Notes under the pieces: model-generated
Told to the model about the DNA's origin: nothing
The model's database searches: none
The model's input: only the letters and a program-made list of their open reading frames with translations
Made by a program: the position numbers and the translations under genes
NCBI RefSeq assembly: GCF_003014555.1
Contig: NZ_PYGE01000004.1
Span: forward strand, 248,001 to 312,000
DNA from: Haloactinopolyspora alba
Lineage (GTDB): Bacteria > Actinomycetota > Actinomycetes > Jiangellales > Jiangellaceae
Direction: 5' to 3'
Length of the DNA: 64,000 nucleotides
Shown: positions 48,049 to 59,100 of the stretch, piece by piece
How positions within the stretch are numbered: position 1 is the first letter of the stretch
How the letters are laid out: the number at the start of each line of letters is the position of its first letter

Positions 48049-50343
48049 TCATTCCGCCTCGCGCAGCACCGTGTCCAGCAGCCGGACGGCGCCCGCCTTG
48101 TCCAGCGGGTCGTTGCCGTTGCCGCACTTCGGCGACTGGACGCACGACGGGCAGCCGTCGCGGCAGGCACAGGTCGCCACGGCTTCGCGGGTGGCGCTGA
48201 GCCAGTTCTGCGCGGCGTGGAACCCCCGTTCGGCGAAACCGGCGCCGCCGGGGTGGCCGTCGTGGACGAACACGGTGAGCATGCCGGTGTCCGGGTGCGC
48301 GACCGTGGACAGCCCGCCGACGTCCCAGCGGTCGCAGTTGGCCATCAGCGGCAGCATGCCGATGGCCGCGTGCTCCGCGGCATGTGCCGCGCCGGGCGCG
48401 CTGGCGGCGTCCACCCCGGCTGCTTCGACGGCCTCGTCCGGAAGCGTCCACCAGACCGACCGTGTGCGCAGCCGACGTTCCGGCAGCTCGAGCGGAATCT
48501 CGCCGAGCACCTCGCCGGTGCCCAGGGCTCGTTTCAGGTACCCGACGACCTGGCTGCTCACCTCGACGGTCCCGAACGCGAGCCGGGCCTGCCCCCAGGT
48601 GCGCGACGTCGTCTCCTCGAGCACGTGCAGCGTGCTGACCTCGCGGGCCGTCGTCGTGTATTCGGGGGTGTCGGCCCGCGCCATCGCGACGCCGTCGTCC
48701 AGGTCGAGTTCGTCGACCAGGTACGTCTCGCCCTGGTGGACGTAGACCGCGCCGGGGTGCGCCGTGAAGTGTGCGCGCACGGCGTCCACCGTGCCGAGCA
48801 CGCGTCCGGTGCCCTGCTCCACCAGGCTCACCACGCCCCCGGAGCCGCGCAGGTCGGCCAGCTCGGTCGGGCGGTCCCGCCGGGTCCAGTGCCAGCTGGG
48901 CTGCCCCTTGGAGCGCCGCCGCAGCAACCGCTGGTGCTCCAGCGTGTGCAGGACGTCCTGGGTGGACGGCCCGAAGACGGCGGCGTCGTCGGGCGACAGG
49001 GGACGTTCCGCGGCGGCAGCGCACAGGTGCGGGGCGAGGACGTAGGGGTTGTCCGGGTCCAGGACGGTCGACTCGACGGGACGGCCGAACAGCGCATCGG
49101 GATGCCGGACCAGGTACGCGTCCAGCGGGTCGTCGTCGGCGAGCAGCACCGCGAGGCTCTCCCCGCCGGCCCGCCCCGCCCGTCCGCACTGCTGCCACAG
49201 TGAGGCCCGGGTGCCGGGCCAGCCCGCGACCAGCACCGCGTCCAGTCCGCTGACGTCGACACCGAGCTCCAGCGCGGTCGTGGCCGCGACGGCGCGAAGC
49301 GATCCGTCGTTCAGTCCCGCCTCGAGTTCGCGGCGCTCGTGGGCGAGGTAGCCGGACCGGTACGAGGCCACGTGCGCCGGCAACGACGGGTCGACCTCGG
49401 CCAGCGCCGACCGGGCCATCCCCGCGACCGACTCGGCCGCCCGGCGCGAGCGGACGAACGCGACGGTGCGGGCGTCCGCGACCACCAGGTCGGTCAGCAG
49501 ATCCGCGGTCTCGGCAAGGACACCGCGGCGGTGCTCGCCCGACGACGACGTGTTCAGCGGAGGTTCCCACAGCAGGAACGTCTTCGCCCCGCTGGGCGAG
49601 CCGTCCTCGGTCACCGCTTCGACCGGTTCGCCGGTCAGCAGTTCGGCGGTGCGGGCCGGATCCGCCGTCGTCGCCGAGGCCAGGACGAACGTCGGGGACG
49701 CGCCGTAGATCGAGCAGACGCGCCGCAGCCGCCGCAGGACCTGCGCGACGTGCGAGCCGAACACGCCGCGGTACCCGTGGCACTCGTCGATGACGACGAA
49801 CCGCAGCGACCGCAGGAATCCCGCCCACCGGTGGTGCCGCGGCAGGATCGCGTGGTGCAGCATGTCGGGGTTCGTCAGCAGGTACGTCGCGTGTGCCCGG
49901 GCGACGTCGCGCAGTTCGACCGGCGTGTCGCCGTCGTAGGTCGTGGCCACGACGTCCGGCACCGCCAGCTCGTCCAGAGCGCGCAGCTGGTCCGCGGCGA
50001 GTGCCTTGGTGGGCGAGATGTACAGCGTGGTCCCGCCGGTGCGGCGGCCGGCCCGGGCGGCGGTCAGCGCCGGCAGCAGGTACGCCAGGGACTTGCCCGA
50101 CGCCGTCCCGGTGGCCACCACCGCCGAACGCCCGGCCCAGGCCAGCGACGCCGCCTCGGCCTGGTGTGTCCACGGCGTGTCGACCCCCGCGGCGACGAAG
50201 CGGTCGCGGACCACCGGGTCGACCCAGTGCGGCCAGTCGACCGGGCTCGACGTGCGTGCGGGGATCGTTTCGACGTGCGTCACCCGTCCGGATCGATGGG
50301 GTCCGGAGACGAGGACGTCGTGCAGGCGGTTCGGGCGGGGCAC
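48049..50343 (-). CDS. DEAD/DEAH-box helicase with C-terminal DUF1998/zinc motif (MrfA/YprA-like)
   Basis: 764 residues from GTG 50343; longer upstream frame would run into the bldG promoter. Motif [10 protein letters not shown], motif Ia [11 protein letters not shown], motif [10 protein letters not shown], motif III ASATT, motif [12 protein letters not shown]. The C-terminus has [23 protein letters not shown], the four-Cys metal site of MrfA-type helicases involved in repair of mitomycin-like DNA damage in Bacillus. Rv3649 is the counterpart. Convergent or divergent neighbours are not obviously related. Confidence 0.92.
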   Translation of the reverse strand: MPRPNRLHDVLVSGPHRSGRVTHVETIPARTSSPVDWPHWVDPVVRDRFVAAGVDTPWTHQAEAASLAWAGRSAVVATGTASGKSLAYLLPALTAARAGRRTGGTTLYISPTKALAADQLRALDELAVPDVVATTYDGDTPVELRDVARAHATYLLTNPDMLHHAILPRHHRWAGFLRSLRFVVIDECHGYRGVFGSHVAQVLRRLRRVCSIYGASPTFVLASATTADPARTAELLTGEPVEAVTEDGSPSGAKTFLLWEPPLNTSSSGEHRRGVLAETADLLTDLVVADARTVAFVRSRRAAESVAGMARSALAEVDPSLPAHVASYRSGYLAHERRELEAGLNDGSLRAVAATTALELGVDVSGLDAVLVAGWPGTRASLWQQCGRAGRAGGESLAVLLADDDPLDAYLVRHPDALFGRPVESTVLDPDNPYVLAPHLCAAAAERPLSPDDAAVFGPSTQDVLHTLEHQRLLRRRSKGQPSWHWTRRDRPTELADLRGSGGVVSLVEQGTGRVLGTVDAVRAHFTAHPGAVYVHQGETYLVDELDLDDGVAMARADTPEYTTTAREVSTLHVLEETTSRTWGQARLAFGTVEVSSQVVGYLKRALGTGEVLGEIPLELPERRLRTRSVWWTLPDEAVEAAGVDAASAPGAAHAAEHAAIGMLPLMANCDRWDVGGLSTVAHPDTGMLTVFVHDGHPGGAGFAERGFHAAQNWLSATREAVATCACRDGCPSCVQSPKCGNGNDPLDKAGAVRLLDTVLREAE

Positions 50344-50443
50344 GTCCGCGAGTCTTGCATCATGGTTGAATGCGGGTGGGTCCGGCCGCCACGTGTTCGT
50401 CACCGTGGCCGGACGCACCGGGAAGGCCTTGGGGAGGATCTGC

Positions 50444-50782
50444 GTGGACCTGTCGTTGTCGACCAGGACCGAACGCGGCCGGAGCGTGGTCGCCGTCGGT
50501 GGTGAGATCGACGTGTACACGGCGCCGAGGTTGCGTGATCAGCTCGTCGATCTCGTCGACTCCGGTCATTACCACATCGTCGTCGACATGCGCGGGGTCG
50601 AGTTCCTCGACTCCACCGGGCTCGGCGTGCTGGTGGGCGGGCTCAAGCGTGTCGGCCAGCACGACGGCTCGCTGCGGCTCGTGTGCACCCAGGAGAGGAT
50701 CTTGAAGATCTTCCGGATCACCGGGTTGACCAAGGTCTTTCCGATCCACGAGAGTCTGGACGAGGCGATCGCCGCGATGTGA
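50444..50782 (+). CDS. bldG: anti-sigma factor antagonist, BldG-like STAS protein
   Basis: 112 residues, GTG 50444 with GGGGAGG 6 nt upstream. [38 protein letters not shown]...[25 protein letters not shown]...[30 protein letters not shown]: nearly the pattern of Streptomyces BldG, with the phosphorylatable Ser in DSTG. BldG is needed for development and antibiotic production there by freeing sigma factors from anti-sigma kinases. In Streptomyces an anti-sigma gene follows; here the next 227 bp contain no gene before hppA. Confidence 0.9.
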   Translation: MDLSLSTRTERGRSVVAVGGEIDVYTAPRLRDQLVDLVDSGHYHIVVDMRGVEFLDSTGLGVLVGGLKRVGQHDGSLRLVCTQERILKIFRITGLTKVFPIHESLDEAIAAM

Positions 50783-51009
50783 CGTATCCGTCCCGCCGCC
50801 GGCGGCGGCCGCTCGAGTTGCCCGGGTTCGACCGACCCCGATGTGACCTGAGCGGTCGTCGCGCTCTAGACTCCGCCAATCGGCCGGAGGACTTTATCCA
50901 TGCTTGAGGTCCCCGGCCAGCGATCGCACACACGCTGACTGCGCTCGGCCGAGGCCGTGGCGCGGGCAACGTTCCAGGCCCTGCCCGAGGGCCACGTCAA
51001 GGAGGACGA

Positions 51010-53268
51010 ATGAGCGGGCTCAACCTCTCCTACGTGGTCGTCGTCGCGTTGATCGCGGTGGCGGCCCTTGCCATGGCGGCGCTGTTTCGCCGAGAGGTTC
51101 TCGCTGCCGGAGAAGGCACCGAGAACATGAAGACGATCGCGCGCGCCGTGCAGGAGGGCGCCGCGGCGTATCTCAACCGGCAGTTCAGAACGCTCAGCGT
51201 CTTCGTGGTGCTGGTGTTCGGACTGCTGTTCCTCCTGCCCGGTGACACCGGCGTCCGTATCGGACGGTCGTTGTTCTTCCTGGTCGGTGCGGCGTTCTCG
51301 GCCGCCATCGGTTACCTGGGGATGTGGCTGTCGACGCGGGCGAACGTGCGGGTGGCCGCGGCGGCCCGGGATTCCGGGCGCGACCTCGCGATGAAGGCGG
51401 CCTTCCGCACCGGCGGCGTCGTCGGCATGGCGACGGTCGGCCTCGGTCTGCTGGGCGCCGCCGTCGTGGTGCTGGCCTACCAGGAGGACGCGCCCACCGT
51501 GCTGGAAGGCTTCGGGTTCGGCGCGGCGCTGCTCGCGATGTTCATGCGTGTCGGCGGCGGCATCTTCACCAAGGCGGCCGACGTCGGCGCGGACCTGGTC
51601 GGCAAGGTCGAACAGGGCATCCCGGAGGACGATCCACGCAACGCGGCGACCATCGCCGACAACGTGGGCGACAACGTCGGCGACTGCGCCGGCATGGCCG
51701 CCGACCTTTTCGAGTCCTACGCGGTGACGCTGGTGGCCGCGCTGATCCTCGGTCAGGCCGCGTTCGGCGAGGAGGGCCTGGTCTTCCCGCTGATCGTTCC
51801 GGCCATCGGGGCGCTGACGGCGGTACTCGGCATTTACCTGACCCGCCCGCGCGCCGGCGAGAGCGGCCTGACGACCATCAACCGGTCGTTCTACATATCC
51901 GCCGTGGTGTCGGCGGTGTTGTGCGGCATCGCCGCGTTCTCGTACTTGCCGGACAGCTTCACGCAGCTCGAGGGCGGCCTGGGCGACCACGACGGCGACC
52001 CGCGCCTGCTCGCGACGGTGGCGGTGCTCATCGGCATCGTGCTGGCCGGCGTGATCCTCTGGCTGACCGGGTACTTCACCGACACCGAGAAGAAGCCCAC
52101 CCGCGATGTGGGGCGCACGTCCCTGACCGGCCCGGCGACGGTCATCCTGTCCGGGTTCGCGCTCGGGCTCGAATCGGCCGTCTACACCGCGCTGGTGGTC
52201 GGCGCCGCCGTCTACGGAGCGTTCCTGCTGGGTAGTGGGTCGGTCATCCTGTCGCTGTTCCTCATCGCACTGGCCGGAACCGGACTGCTGACGACGGTGG
52301 GTGTCATCGTCGCGATGGACACCTTCGGACCGGTCGCCGACAACGCGCAGGGCATCGCGGAGATGTCCGGCGACGTCGACGGCGAGGGCGCGGACATCCT
52401 GACCGAGCTGGACGCGGTGGGCAACACCACCAAGGCCATCACCAAGGGCATCGCCATCGCGACGGCCGTCCTCGCGGCGACGGCGCTGTTCGGCTCGTAC
52501 ATGGACGCCATCCAGAACGAGATCGCCGCGGTCGCCGGCAGCATCGAAGGCGACACGTCCTTCCTGCTCACGATCGTCTCGCCGAACGTCCTGGTGGGTG
52601 TGGTCATCGGGGCCGCCGTGGTGTTCCTGTTCTCCGGGCTGGCCATCAACGCCGTCGGCCGCGCCGCCGGTGCGGTGGTGTTCGAGGTCCGGCGGCAGTT
52701 CCGCGACGACCCGGGCATCATGGCGGGCACCTCGACGCCGGCGTACGGCCGCGTCGTCGACATGGTCACCAAGGACTCGCTGCGTGAGCTGGCGACGCCG
52801 GGTCTGCTGGCGGCGCTGGCGCCGATCGCCGTCGGGTTCGGGCTCGGCACCGGGCCGCTGGCGGGGTACCTCGCCGGCGCGATCGCGACCGGCGTGCTGA
52901 TGGCGATCTTCCTGGCGAACTCCGGCGGTGCCTGGGACAACTCGAAGAAGCTGGTCGAGGACGGTTACCACGGCGGCAAGGGCTCGGACGCGCACGACGC
53001 CACGGTCATCGGCGACACCGTCGGCGACCCGTTCAAGGACACCGCGGGTCCGGCGATCAACCCGCTGATCAAGGTGATGAACCTGGTGTCGGTGCTGATC
53101 GCGCCGGCGATCGTGTCGATGAGCGTCGGCCCGGACGAGAACGACGCGTTGCGCTACACCATCGCGCTGGTCGCGGCGGCCGTGATCGTCGGCGCGGTGT
53201 GGCTGTCCAAGCGGCGTTCCGCGGTCATCGGTGACGACGAGCCGGTGCGCGAAGGCGCCTCCGTCTGA
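51010..53268 (+). CDS. hppA: membrane-bound proton-pumping pyrophosphatase
   Basis: 752 residues, ~16 transmembrane helices, start ATG 51010 after AGGAGGAC. Substrate motifs KAADVGADLVGKVE, DDPRNAATIADNVGDNVGDCAGMAADLFESY, SGGAWDNSKK and IGDTVGDPFKDTAGPAINPLIKVMN. The Lys in GNTTKAITKG is the mark of the K+-independent, H+-pumping subfamily (K+-dependent enzymes have Ala there). Uses PPi hydrolysis to move protons across the membrane. Same bldG-hppA neighbourhood as in Streptomyces. Confidence 0.96.
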   Translation: MSGLNLSYVVVVALIAVAALAMAALFRREVLAAGEGTENMKTIARAVQEGAAAYLNRQFRTLSVFVVLVFGLLFLLPGDTGVRIGRSLFFLVGAAFSAAIGYLGMWLSTRANVRVAAAARDSGRDLAMKAAFRTGGVVGMATVGLGLLGAAVVVLAYQEDAPTVLEGFGFGAALLAMFMRVGGGIFTKAADVGADLVGKVEQGIPEDDPRNAATIADNVGDNVGDCAGMAADLFESYAVTLVAALILGQAAFGEEGLVFPLIVPAIGALTAVLGIYLTRPRAGESGLTTINRSFYISAVVSAVLCGIAAFSYLPDSFTQLEGGLGDHDGDPRLLATVAVLIGIVLAGVILWLTGYFTDTEKKPTRDVGRTSLTGPATVILSGFALGLESAVYTALVVGAAVYGAFLLGSGSVILSLFLIALAGTGLLTTVGVIVAMDTFGPVADNAQGIAEMSGDVDGEGADILTELDAVGNTTKAITKGIAIATAVLAATALFGSYMDAIQNEIAAVAGSIEGDTSFLLTIVSPNVLVGVVIGAAVVFLFSGLAINAVGRAAGAVVFEVRRQFRDDPGIMAGTSTPAYGRVVDMVTKDSLRELATPGLLAALAPIAVGFGLGTGPLAGYLAGAIATGVLMAIFLANSGGAWDNSKKLVEDGYHGGKGSDAHDATVIGDTVGDPFKDTAGPAINPLIKVMNLVSVLIAPAIVSMSVGPDENDALRYTIALVAAAVIVGAVWLSKRRSAVIGDDEPVREGASV

Positions 53269-53290
53269 CCCGGTCGACCCACGTACGACG

Positions 53291-53328
53291 AGCGGGGCCG
53301 GAATCCCAGCTGGGATTCCGGCCCCGCT
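53291..53328. terminator. bidirectional terminator between hppA and the GH127 gene
   Basis: Arms 53291-53309 and 53310-53328 are exact inverted 19-mers (AGCGGGGCCGGAATCCCAG and its complement) with no spacer, followed by TTTCG. Both flanking genes point into it. Confidence 0.85.
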
Positions 53329-53367
53329 TTCGCATGGTCCGGCGCCGCCGGGGCGCCTCGGCCTGGT

Positions 53368-55896
53368 TCAGCCGTCGAACTCGACCTCGAGGATGCCACC
53401 GGAGAAGTCCGGCTTCAGCTGGGCCTCGACCCGCAGCACCTGCGCCTCGACGGCGTCGAAGCCGACCGTGTTGAACCGGTCGAGCGCGGTGCCGAACGTT
53501 CCGGCACCCGTCACTGGGCGCCACGTGGAGCCGTCGAGCCACAACAGCCGCCACGAGTCCGGCACGCGGCACTGACCGAAGCCGGTGTCGTCGAACCAGT
53601 ACACCGAGGCCCGCGAGATCTCCCGCGTCTCCCGCAGGTCCAGCTGGACCCACTCGACACTGCCGCGCCGGTCCCACCAGGTGAACCGCGGGATGGACGT
53701 GTCCGCGGAGCTGGACGGCAGCCGGCCGTCGTACAGCGCCTCGTACGAGTCACCGCCGAAGATGTGTGATGCGCTGGCCCGGGGCACGAGCTGCCACGGT
53801 TTGCCGCCCATGCCCGGCACGGTGGTCGGGAACGACGTGATGCGCAGCCGGGCGGCGCCCATCGGGATCAGCGTGACGGGCTCGACGTCGGCGTCCGAGC
53901 GGGCCGGGCTCGGCTGCAGCAGCCCGACGACGTCCTCGTTGTCCGCCTCCCATTCGGCGACCCGTTTCGCTCGTGCGCGCAGCTGGATCGGGGCGCCGTC
54001 GTGCGTGAACGGGTTGGCGCCCGGGTCGACGGAGCGTTGTACGACGTCGAAGGCGTCGTTGCCGTCGCCCAGCACCAGGCCGTAGTTCCAGGGCGTCTCC
54101 GGGTGGACGGCGAGCTCCGGCCACTCGGGCGTGCCGGCGAAGCGCTCCACCCGCTCGCCGATCTGCAGCGAGTAGGTCAACGGGCCGCGGTCGACCGAGA
54201 CCGAGTCGTGGTTGTCCTTCCAGCGACGCGTGGACGTGCGCATCGGCAGGTGCAGTGTGATCCGGTCGCCGTCGCTCCACTGCCGCTCGACCTTGGCCCA
54301 GCTGCCCGGCTCGGTCTTGACCGGGAGCGGCTGCCCGCCGAGCTTGACGGTGGCGTCGTCGGCCCAGCCGGGGATCCGCAGATAGAGCGGGAACCGGGTC
54401 GGGCGGGGTGCGGAGACGGTCAGCGTCACCAGCTCGTCGAACGGGTACTCGGTGTCCTGCCTGACGCTCACCTCGGTGCCGTCGCCGACCAGCGCCGTGA
54501 CGTCGTTCGCGCCGTAGATCGCGGCCGCTAGCCCGTTGTCGCTGGTGGCGAGCCACATCTCCTGCGCGAGGTACGGCCAGGCCATGCCGTAGTTGTGCGG
54601 GCAGCAGCGGTACTCGTGCACGGCCGGCTTGTAGGCCTGCATCGGGAACGCGTTCTGGAACTGGCCGTGCTTGAGCCGGTCGTCCAGCTGGATGCTGTTG
54701 GCGCTGGTGATGTAGTGGGTGACCTTCTGCTCGGCGTCGAACGCGGCGGGCAGCATGTTGAACGCCAGTTCCTCGCACCGATCGGTCCAGTTGATGTCGC
54801 CGGTGAACCGGGTGAGCATCTCGAAGCTGTGCATGTATTCGGCGATCCCGCAGGTCTCGAAGCCCTGTCGCGGATCGCCGAAGCCGGGCCGGCAGTTCTC
54901 GTCACCGGCGAACCCGCCTCCGGCGAACTGTCCGTAGCGCTGCATCACCGTCCGGTAGTTGCGGTACGTGGCGTCGCGGAAGCGCTGTTCGCCGGCGAGG
55001 AGCCCGTACTGCAGCGGCTCGCGGAACCCCTGCGCGAGGTTGACGTTGTGCCAGGTCGGGATGCCGTTGGTGTAGTCGGCCGAGCCTTCGTGCATCTTGG
55101 TGACGAGGTCGAGCAGCCATTCGTCGCCGGTGCGGTTGTACAGCCAGTAGGCGCTGTCGATGTTGTCGCCCCAGCGGAACGCTCCCCAGGACCGGTTGAA
55201 CACCTCGGACGGCTGCCGGTTCTGGAACGCCAGATACTTCGTCATGAACGGCACGATGCGGTCGTCGCCGGAGTACTCCTGCCACGACCGCAGCGCGCCC
55301 AGCAGCGGCATACCGGGCCAGAAGTCCGGGCCGCCCTCGAGGGACGTGCGCAGCGCGTCCGGGCCGAACCAGCCGTCGGGCGCCTGGGTCGCCAGGATCC
55401 CCTGGATCCAGCGGTCGGCCTTGGCCAGGGTGGCTTCGTCGCCGGTGACGTAGCCGAGGTCCCCGAGCCCGCGCAGCCAGTACGGCAGCTCCTCCCAGGC
55501 CCACTTGTCCGGGTCGACCCATCCGTTGGTCTCGTAGACGAGGAAGTCCGAGATCTCGTCGTAGCGCCCGCACAACCCGTTCACCTGCAGGTCGAGCTGT
55601 TGGCGCAGCCAGCCGCGCGGCCGTACGGCACCGGGCGGCAGCTTCTGGAACGGCACCGGCTGCAGCGGCGCCCGGTTCGGCACGTAGTGCCCGCCCCGCG
55701 ACGGGGCCGGGCCGCTGGTGCTTCGGGCGGTGGTGCTGCCTGCCGGATCGGTGGACGCGGCGGAGGCCGAACCGGCCCAGCCGGAGGCGGACACGGCGGC
55801 ACCGCCGGCGACCGCGACACCTCCGAGGAATCGACGTCGATCGACGACCGGCGTCGTCGGGTCGTGGGGATGGTGTGGAGACGTCTCCCGGGGCAT
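53368..55896 (-). CDS. Tat-secreted GH127-type beta-L-arabinofuranosidase with C-terminal carbohydrate-binding-like domain
   Basis: 842 residues from ATG 55896 (AAGGAAG 7 nt upstream). Twin-arginine signal DRRRFLGGVAVAGGAA..ASA. An alpha/alpha-barrel catalytic domain follows, with PRGWLRQQLDLQVNGLCGRYDEISDF, WEELPYWLRGLGDLGY, CGIAEYMHSFEML and EYRCCPHNYGMAWP. E347, C349, C431 and C432 correspond to the Glu and Cys zinc site of Bifidobacterium HypBA1 (Cys nucleophile). The last ~130 residues resemble an F5/8-type sugar-binding module (VEWVQLDLRETREISRASVYWFDDTG). Likely removes arabinofuranose from extracellular glycans. Divergent from the GH2 gene. Confidence 0.9.
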   Translation of the reverse strand: MPRETSPHHPHDPTTPVVDRRRFLGGVAVAGGAAVSASGWAGSASAASTDPAGSTTARSTSGPAPSRGGHYVPNRAPLQPVPFQKLPPGAVRPRGWLRQQLDLQVNGLCGRYDEISDFLVYETNGWVDPDKWAWEELPYWLRGLGDLGYVTGDEATLAKADRWIQGILATQAPDGWFGPDALRTSLEGGPDFWPGMPLLGALRSWQEYSGDDRIVPFMTKYLAFQNRQPSEVFNRSWGAFRWGDNIDSAYWLYNRTGDEWLLDLVTKMHEGSADYTNGIPTWHNVNLAQGFREPLQYGLLAGEQRFRDATYRNYRTVMQRYGQFAGGGFAGDENCRPGFGDPRQGFETCGIAEYMHSFEMLTRFTGDINWTDRCEELAFNMLPAAFDAEQKVTHYITSANSIQLDDRLKHGQFQNAFPMQAYKPAVHEYRCCPHNYGMAWPYLAQEMWLATSDNGLAAAIYGANDVTALVGDGTEVSVRQDTEYPFDELVTLTVSAPRPTRFPLYLRIPGWADDATVKLGGQPLPVKTEPGSWAKVERQWSDGDRITLHLPMRTSTRRWKDNHDSVSVDRGPLTYSLQIGERVERFAGTPEWPELAVHPETPWNYGLVLGDGNDAFDVVQRSVDPGANPFTHDGAPIQLRARAKRVAEWEADNEDVVGLLQPSPARSDADVEPVTLIPMGAARLRITSFPTTVPGMGGKPWQLVPRASASHIFGGDSYEALYDGRLPSSSADTSIPRFTWWDRRGSVEWVQLDLRETREISRASVYWFDDTGFGQCRVPDSWRLLWLDGSTWRPVTGAGTFGTALDRFNTVGFDAVEAQVLRVEAQLKPDFSGGILEVEFDG

Positions 55897-55993
55897 GACG
55901 ACTTCCTTTCCGCTCGCGTCGGAGGTCCGACCGTTGTTGAGCACGTGGGCGGTCGTGCGGAGGTTCGGGCCGATGTTCGGGTCTCTGTCGCGA

Positions 55994-56102
55994 TGTGCAC
56001 ATAACTGTGCGAGTTCCGAACGATAACTGTCAATGGATGCGGTGACGCCCGTCTCGTCCGCCGCGTGGGCGGCCGTCATCGGCACCTCTTGTTGTTATGT
56101 GC
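55994..56102. promoter_or_regulatory. divergent glycosidase promoter region with inverted GCACATAAC elements
   Basis: GCACATAAC (55997-56005) and its complement GTTATGTGC (56094-56102) face each other 88 bp apart. The first is embedded in the palindrome ATGTGCACAT (55993-56002). GTTCCGAACGATAAC follows at 56013. These lie in the 281-bp gap between the two glycosidase genes and may bind a shared regulator. No regulator gene is adjacent. Confidence 0.5.
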
Positions 56103-56177
56103 GTGAGATTGTGCGTTAATGGGCGGCCATGTGACATGTGGCGGTGGTTGTGCCGCCTTCGATGGGAGGAGACGCGC

Positions 56178-59100
56178 ATGTCGAGACGGTCGACCGGGTC
56201 CCGTGCACTCGGCCGGGTCCTGCTACTGGCCGGAGCGCTCACCGTGCCGCTGGGCCTGGCGCCGCCGGCCACGCAGGCAGCTCCGCAGGCCGCTTCGCCG
56301 GCCGGGCAAGCCGCCCCGGAGGGCGCGGCGGCCGAGGCGCCGGGCGACGACCCGCATGCCGAACCCAACGGGCTCAAGGGTGAGTACTTCACCATGTCCG
56401 AGCCAGGCGCCCGCGACTTCGCGGAGCTGGGCGGGGTCTCCCTCGACCCGGACATCAACATGCCCGGTCTGGTCACCACGTACGAGCGGATGACCGGCCA
56501 GAGCGAGCACGTCACGGCTCGGTGGACCGGCCAGCTCGAGGTGCCCGAGACCGGCCGGTACACCTTCTACGCCATCGGCGACAACGGCTTCCGGCTGTCG
56601 CTGGACGGTGAGCCGGTGATCGACCACTGGGTCGGCGACTGGGACGTGGAACAGACCAGCGAGCCGGTCACGCTCGAGGCCGGCGAGCGCTACCGGTTCG
56701 AGCTCGAGCACTTCCAGGACGTCGGCGGCGCGAACATGTACCTGCGCTGGTCCGGCCCCGGCATCGACAAGCAGCTGGTCCCCGAGTCGGCGTTCCACCC
56801 GCCGGCGGACTACGAGGTGTACCCGGTGGCCACCTCGGTCGGCGAGACCGGCGAGACCGTGCGGGCGACGTTCGCGGGTGTTGTCGGCAACGTGGCCGGG
56901 CTCGTTGATCATGTCACCATCGAGGCGGACACGACGCCGATGCCGATCCGGTCCGTCGAACCGGCACCGGACGACCCGAACGCCGTCCTGTTCACCCTCG
57001 ACGAGCCGGTGCTCCGGGACGCCCGGGTGCGCTTCTCCTACGACGGCGAGGCGGCCCTGACCGTCGCCGGCGAAGCCGTCCCGGAGATCAACCGCACCGC
57101 CACCAACCGTTCCACGCACCGGCTGCTCAGCGAGTGGGGTGAGAACCTCGACCCGCAGAACCCGCTGCCGGAGTACCCGCGGCCGCAGCTGGTCCGTGAG
57201 CGCTGGCAGAACCTCAACGGTCCGTGGCAGTTCGCCGGCGCCGCCGAGGGTGAGCAGCCGGACTTCGGTGAGCCGCTGGACGAGCAGATCATCGTGCCGT
57301 TCCCGGTCGAGTCGCAGCTGTCCGGGCTGGAACGGCACGAGGACCACATGTTCTACCGCAAGCTCGTCACCGTCCCGGACGGCTGGGACATCGGGTCCGG
57401 GCAGCGGCTGAAGCTGAACTTCGGCGCCGTCGACCACCGCGCCCGGGTCTGGGTCAACGGAAAGCTCGTGGCCGAGCACACCGGCGGCTACACCGCCTTC
57501 AGTGCGGACATCACCGACGCCCTCGTCCCCGGCGGCAAGCAGGAGATCGTGGTCGCCGTGACCGACACGACCGGCACGAACCAGCCCATCGGCAAGCAGT
57601 CGACCGACCCGGGCGGGATCGTCTACACCCAGTCGTCCGGCATCTGGCAGACGGTGTGGATGGAGCCGGTCTCCGAGGTGGCGGTCGACAAGCTCGTCAC
57701 CACGCCGAACGTCGACGACGGCACGCTCACCGTCGAGGTCCGCTCCGAGGGCGCTTCGGAGAACGCCCGGGTCCGCGCTCTGGCGCGCGACGACCGCGGA
57801 CGCGTGGCCGGTGTCGTCGTCGGCCGCGCGAACACCGAGCTCGAGCTGGAGCTGCGTGACCCGCGCCTGTGGTCGCCGGACGACCCCTACCTGTACGACC
57901 TCGAGGTCACGCTCCGCGACGGAGCCGCCTCCGACACCGTGGACAGTTACTTCGGGATGCGGTCGGTGTCGATCGAGGAGGTCGGCGGCTTCCAGAAGCT
58001 CGTCCTGAACGGCGAGCCGATCTTCTCGCTCGCCATGCTCGACCAGGGTTTCTGGCCTGGCGGGCTGCACACGGCGCCGAGCGACGAGGCGTTGCGCTTC
58101 GACCTGGAGAAGCAGAAGGAGCTCGGCTTCAACGCGGTCCGCAAGCACATCAAGATGGAGCCCGCCCGCTGGTACTACCACGCCGACAAGCTCGGCCTGC
58201 TGGTCTGGCAGGACTTCGTCAACGCCACCATCACGAACGAGAAGGGCCGGGAGGCGTTCCTCACCGAGGGCCGCCGGATGATGTCCCAGCTGCACAACTC
58301 GCCGTCCATCGTCGGCTGGGTGGTGTTCAACGAAGGCTGGGGTGAATGGGACCGCGAAGCGACCGGCCGGATCGCCGAGTCGGTCAAGAAGGCCGACCCG
58401 TCGCGCATCGTCAACGCGCACAGCGGCGTCAACTGCTGCGATTCCAAGGGCGACTCCGGCAAGGGCGACATCATCGACCACCACGACTACCTGAACGACG
58501 ACCCGCCGTTCCCGGACGAGAACCGAGCCGCGATGGACGGTGAGCACGGCGGCTTCACGCTGCGCACGCCGGGTCACATGTGGCCGGGCCCGCCCGCGGA
58601 CATCTACAGCGGCGTCGCGGACAAGGAGGCGCTCACCGACAAGTACGTGCAGAACACCGAGCACTACTACCTGGAGGCGGCGGGCGCCGAGCTCTCCGGG
58701 TCGGTCTACACCCAGATCACCGACCTGGAGAACGAGCTGAACGGATTCTGGACCTACGACCGCCGCGAGATCAAGGTCGACCCGGAACGGGTGCGAGCCG
58801 TCAACGAACGGGTCCTCGCCGCCGGTGCGTCGGCCGGCGAGCGCGAGAAGCTCACCGGCGGCGGGTACTGGCGGCTCGACGAGGGCGAGGGCACCACCAG
58901 CGCGGACTCCGGCGAGAACGGGCACACGCTCAGCCTCACCGACGGTGTCGAGTGGGTTCCCGGTGTCAGCGACAGCGCGCTGAGCTTCGACGGCAACGGG
59001 CAGTACGCCGAGACCGACGGCCCGGTGCTGGACACGACGCGGAACTACTCGGTGTCGGCGTGGGTGAGCCTGGACGAGCTGCCGGGCAACTACGCCAGCG

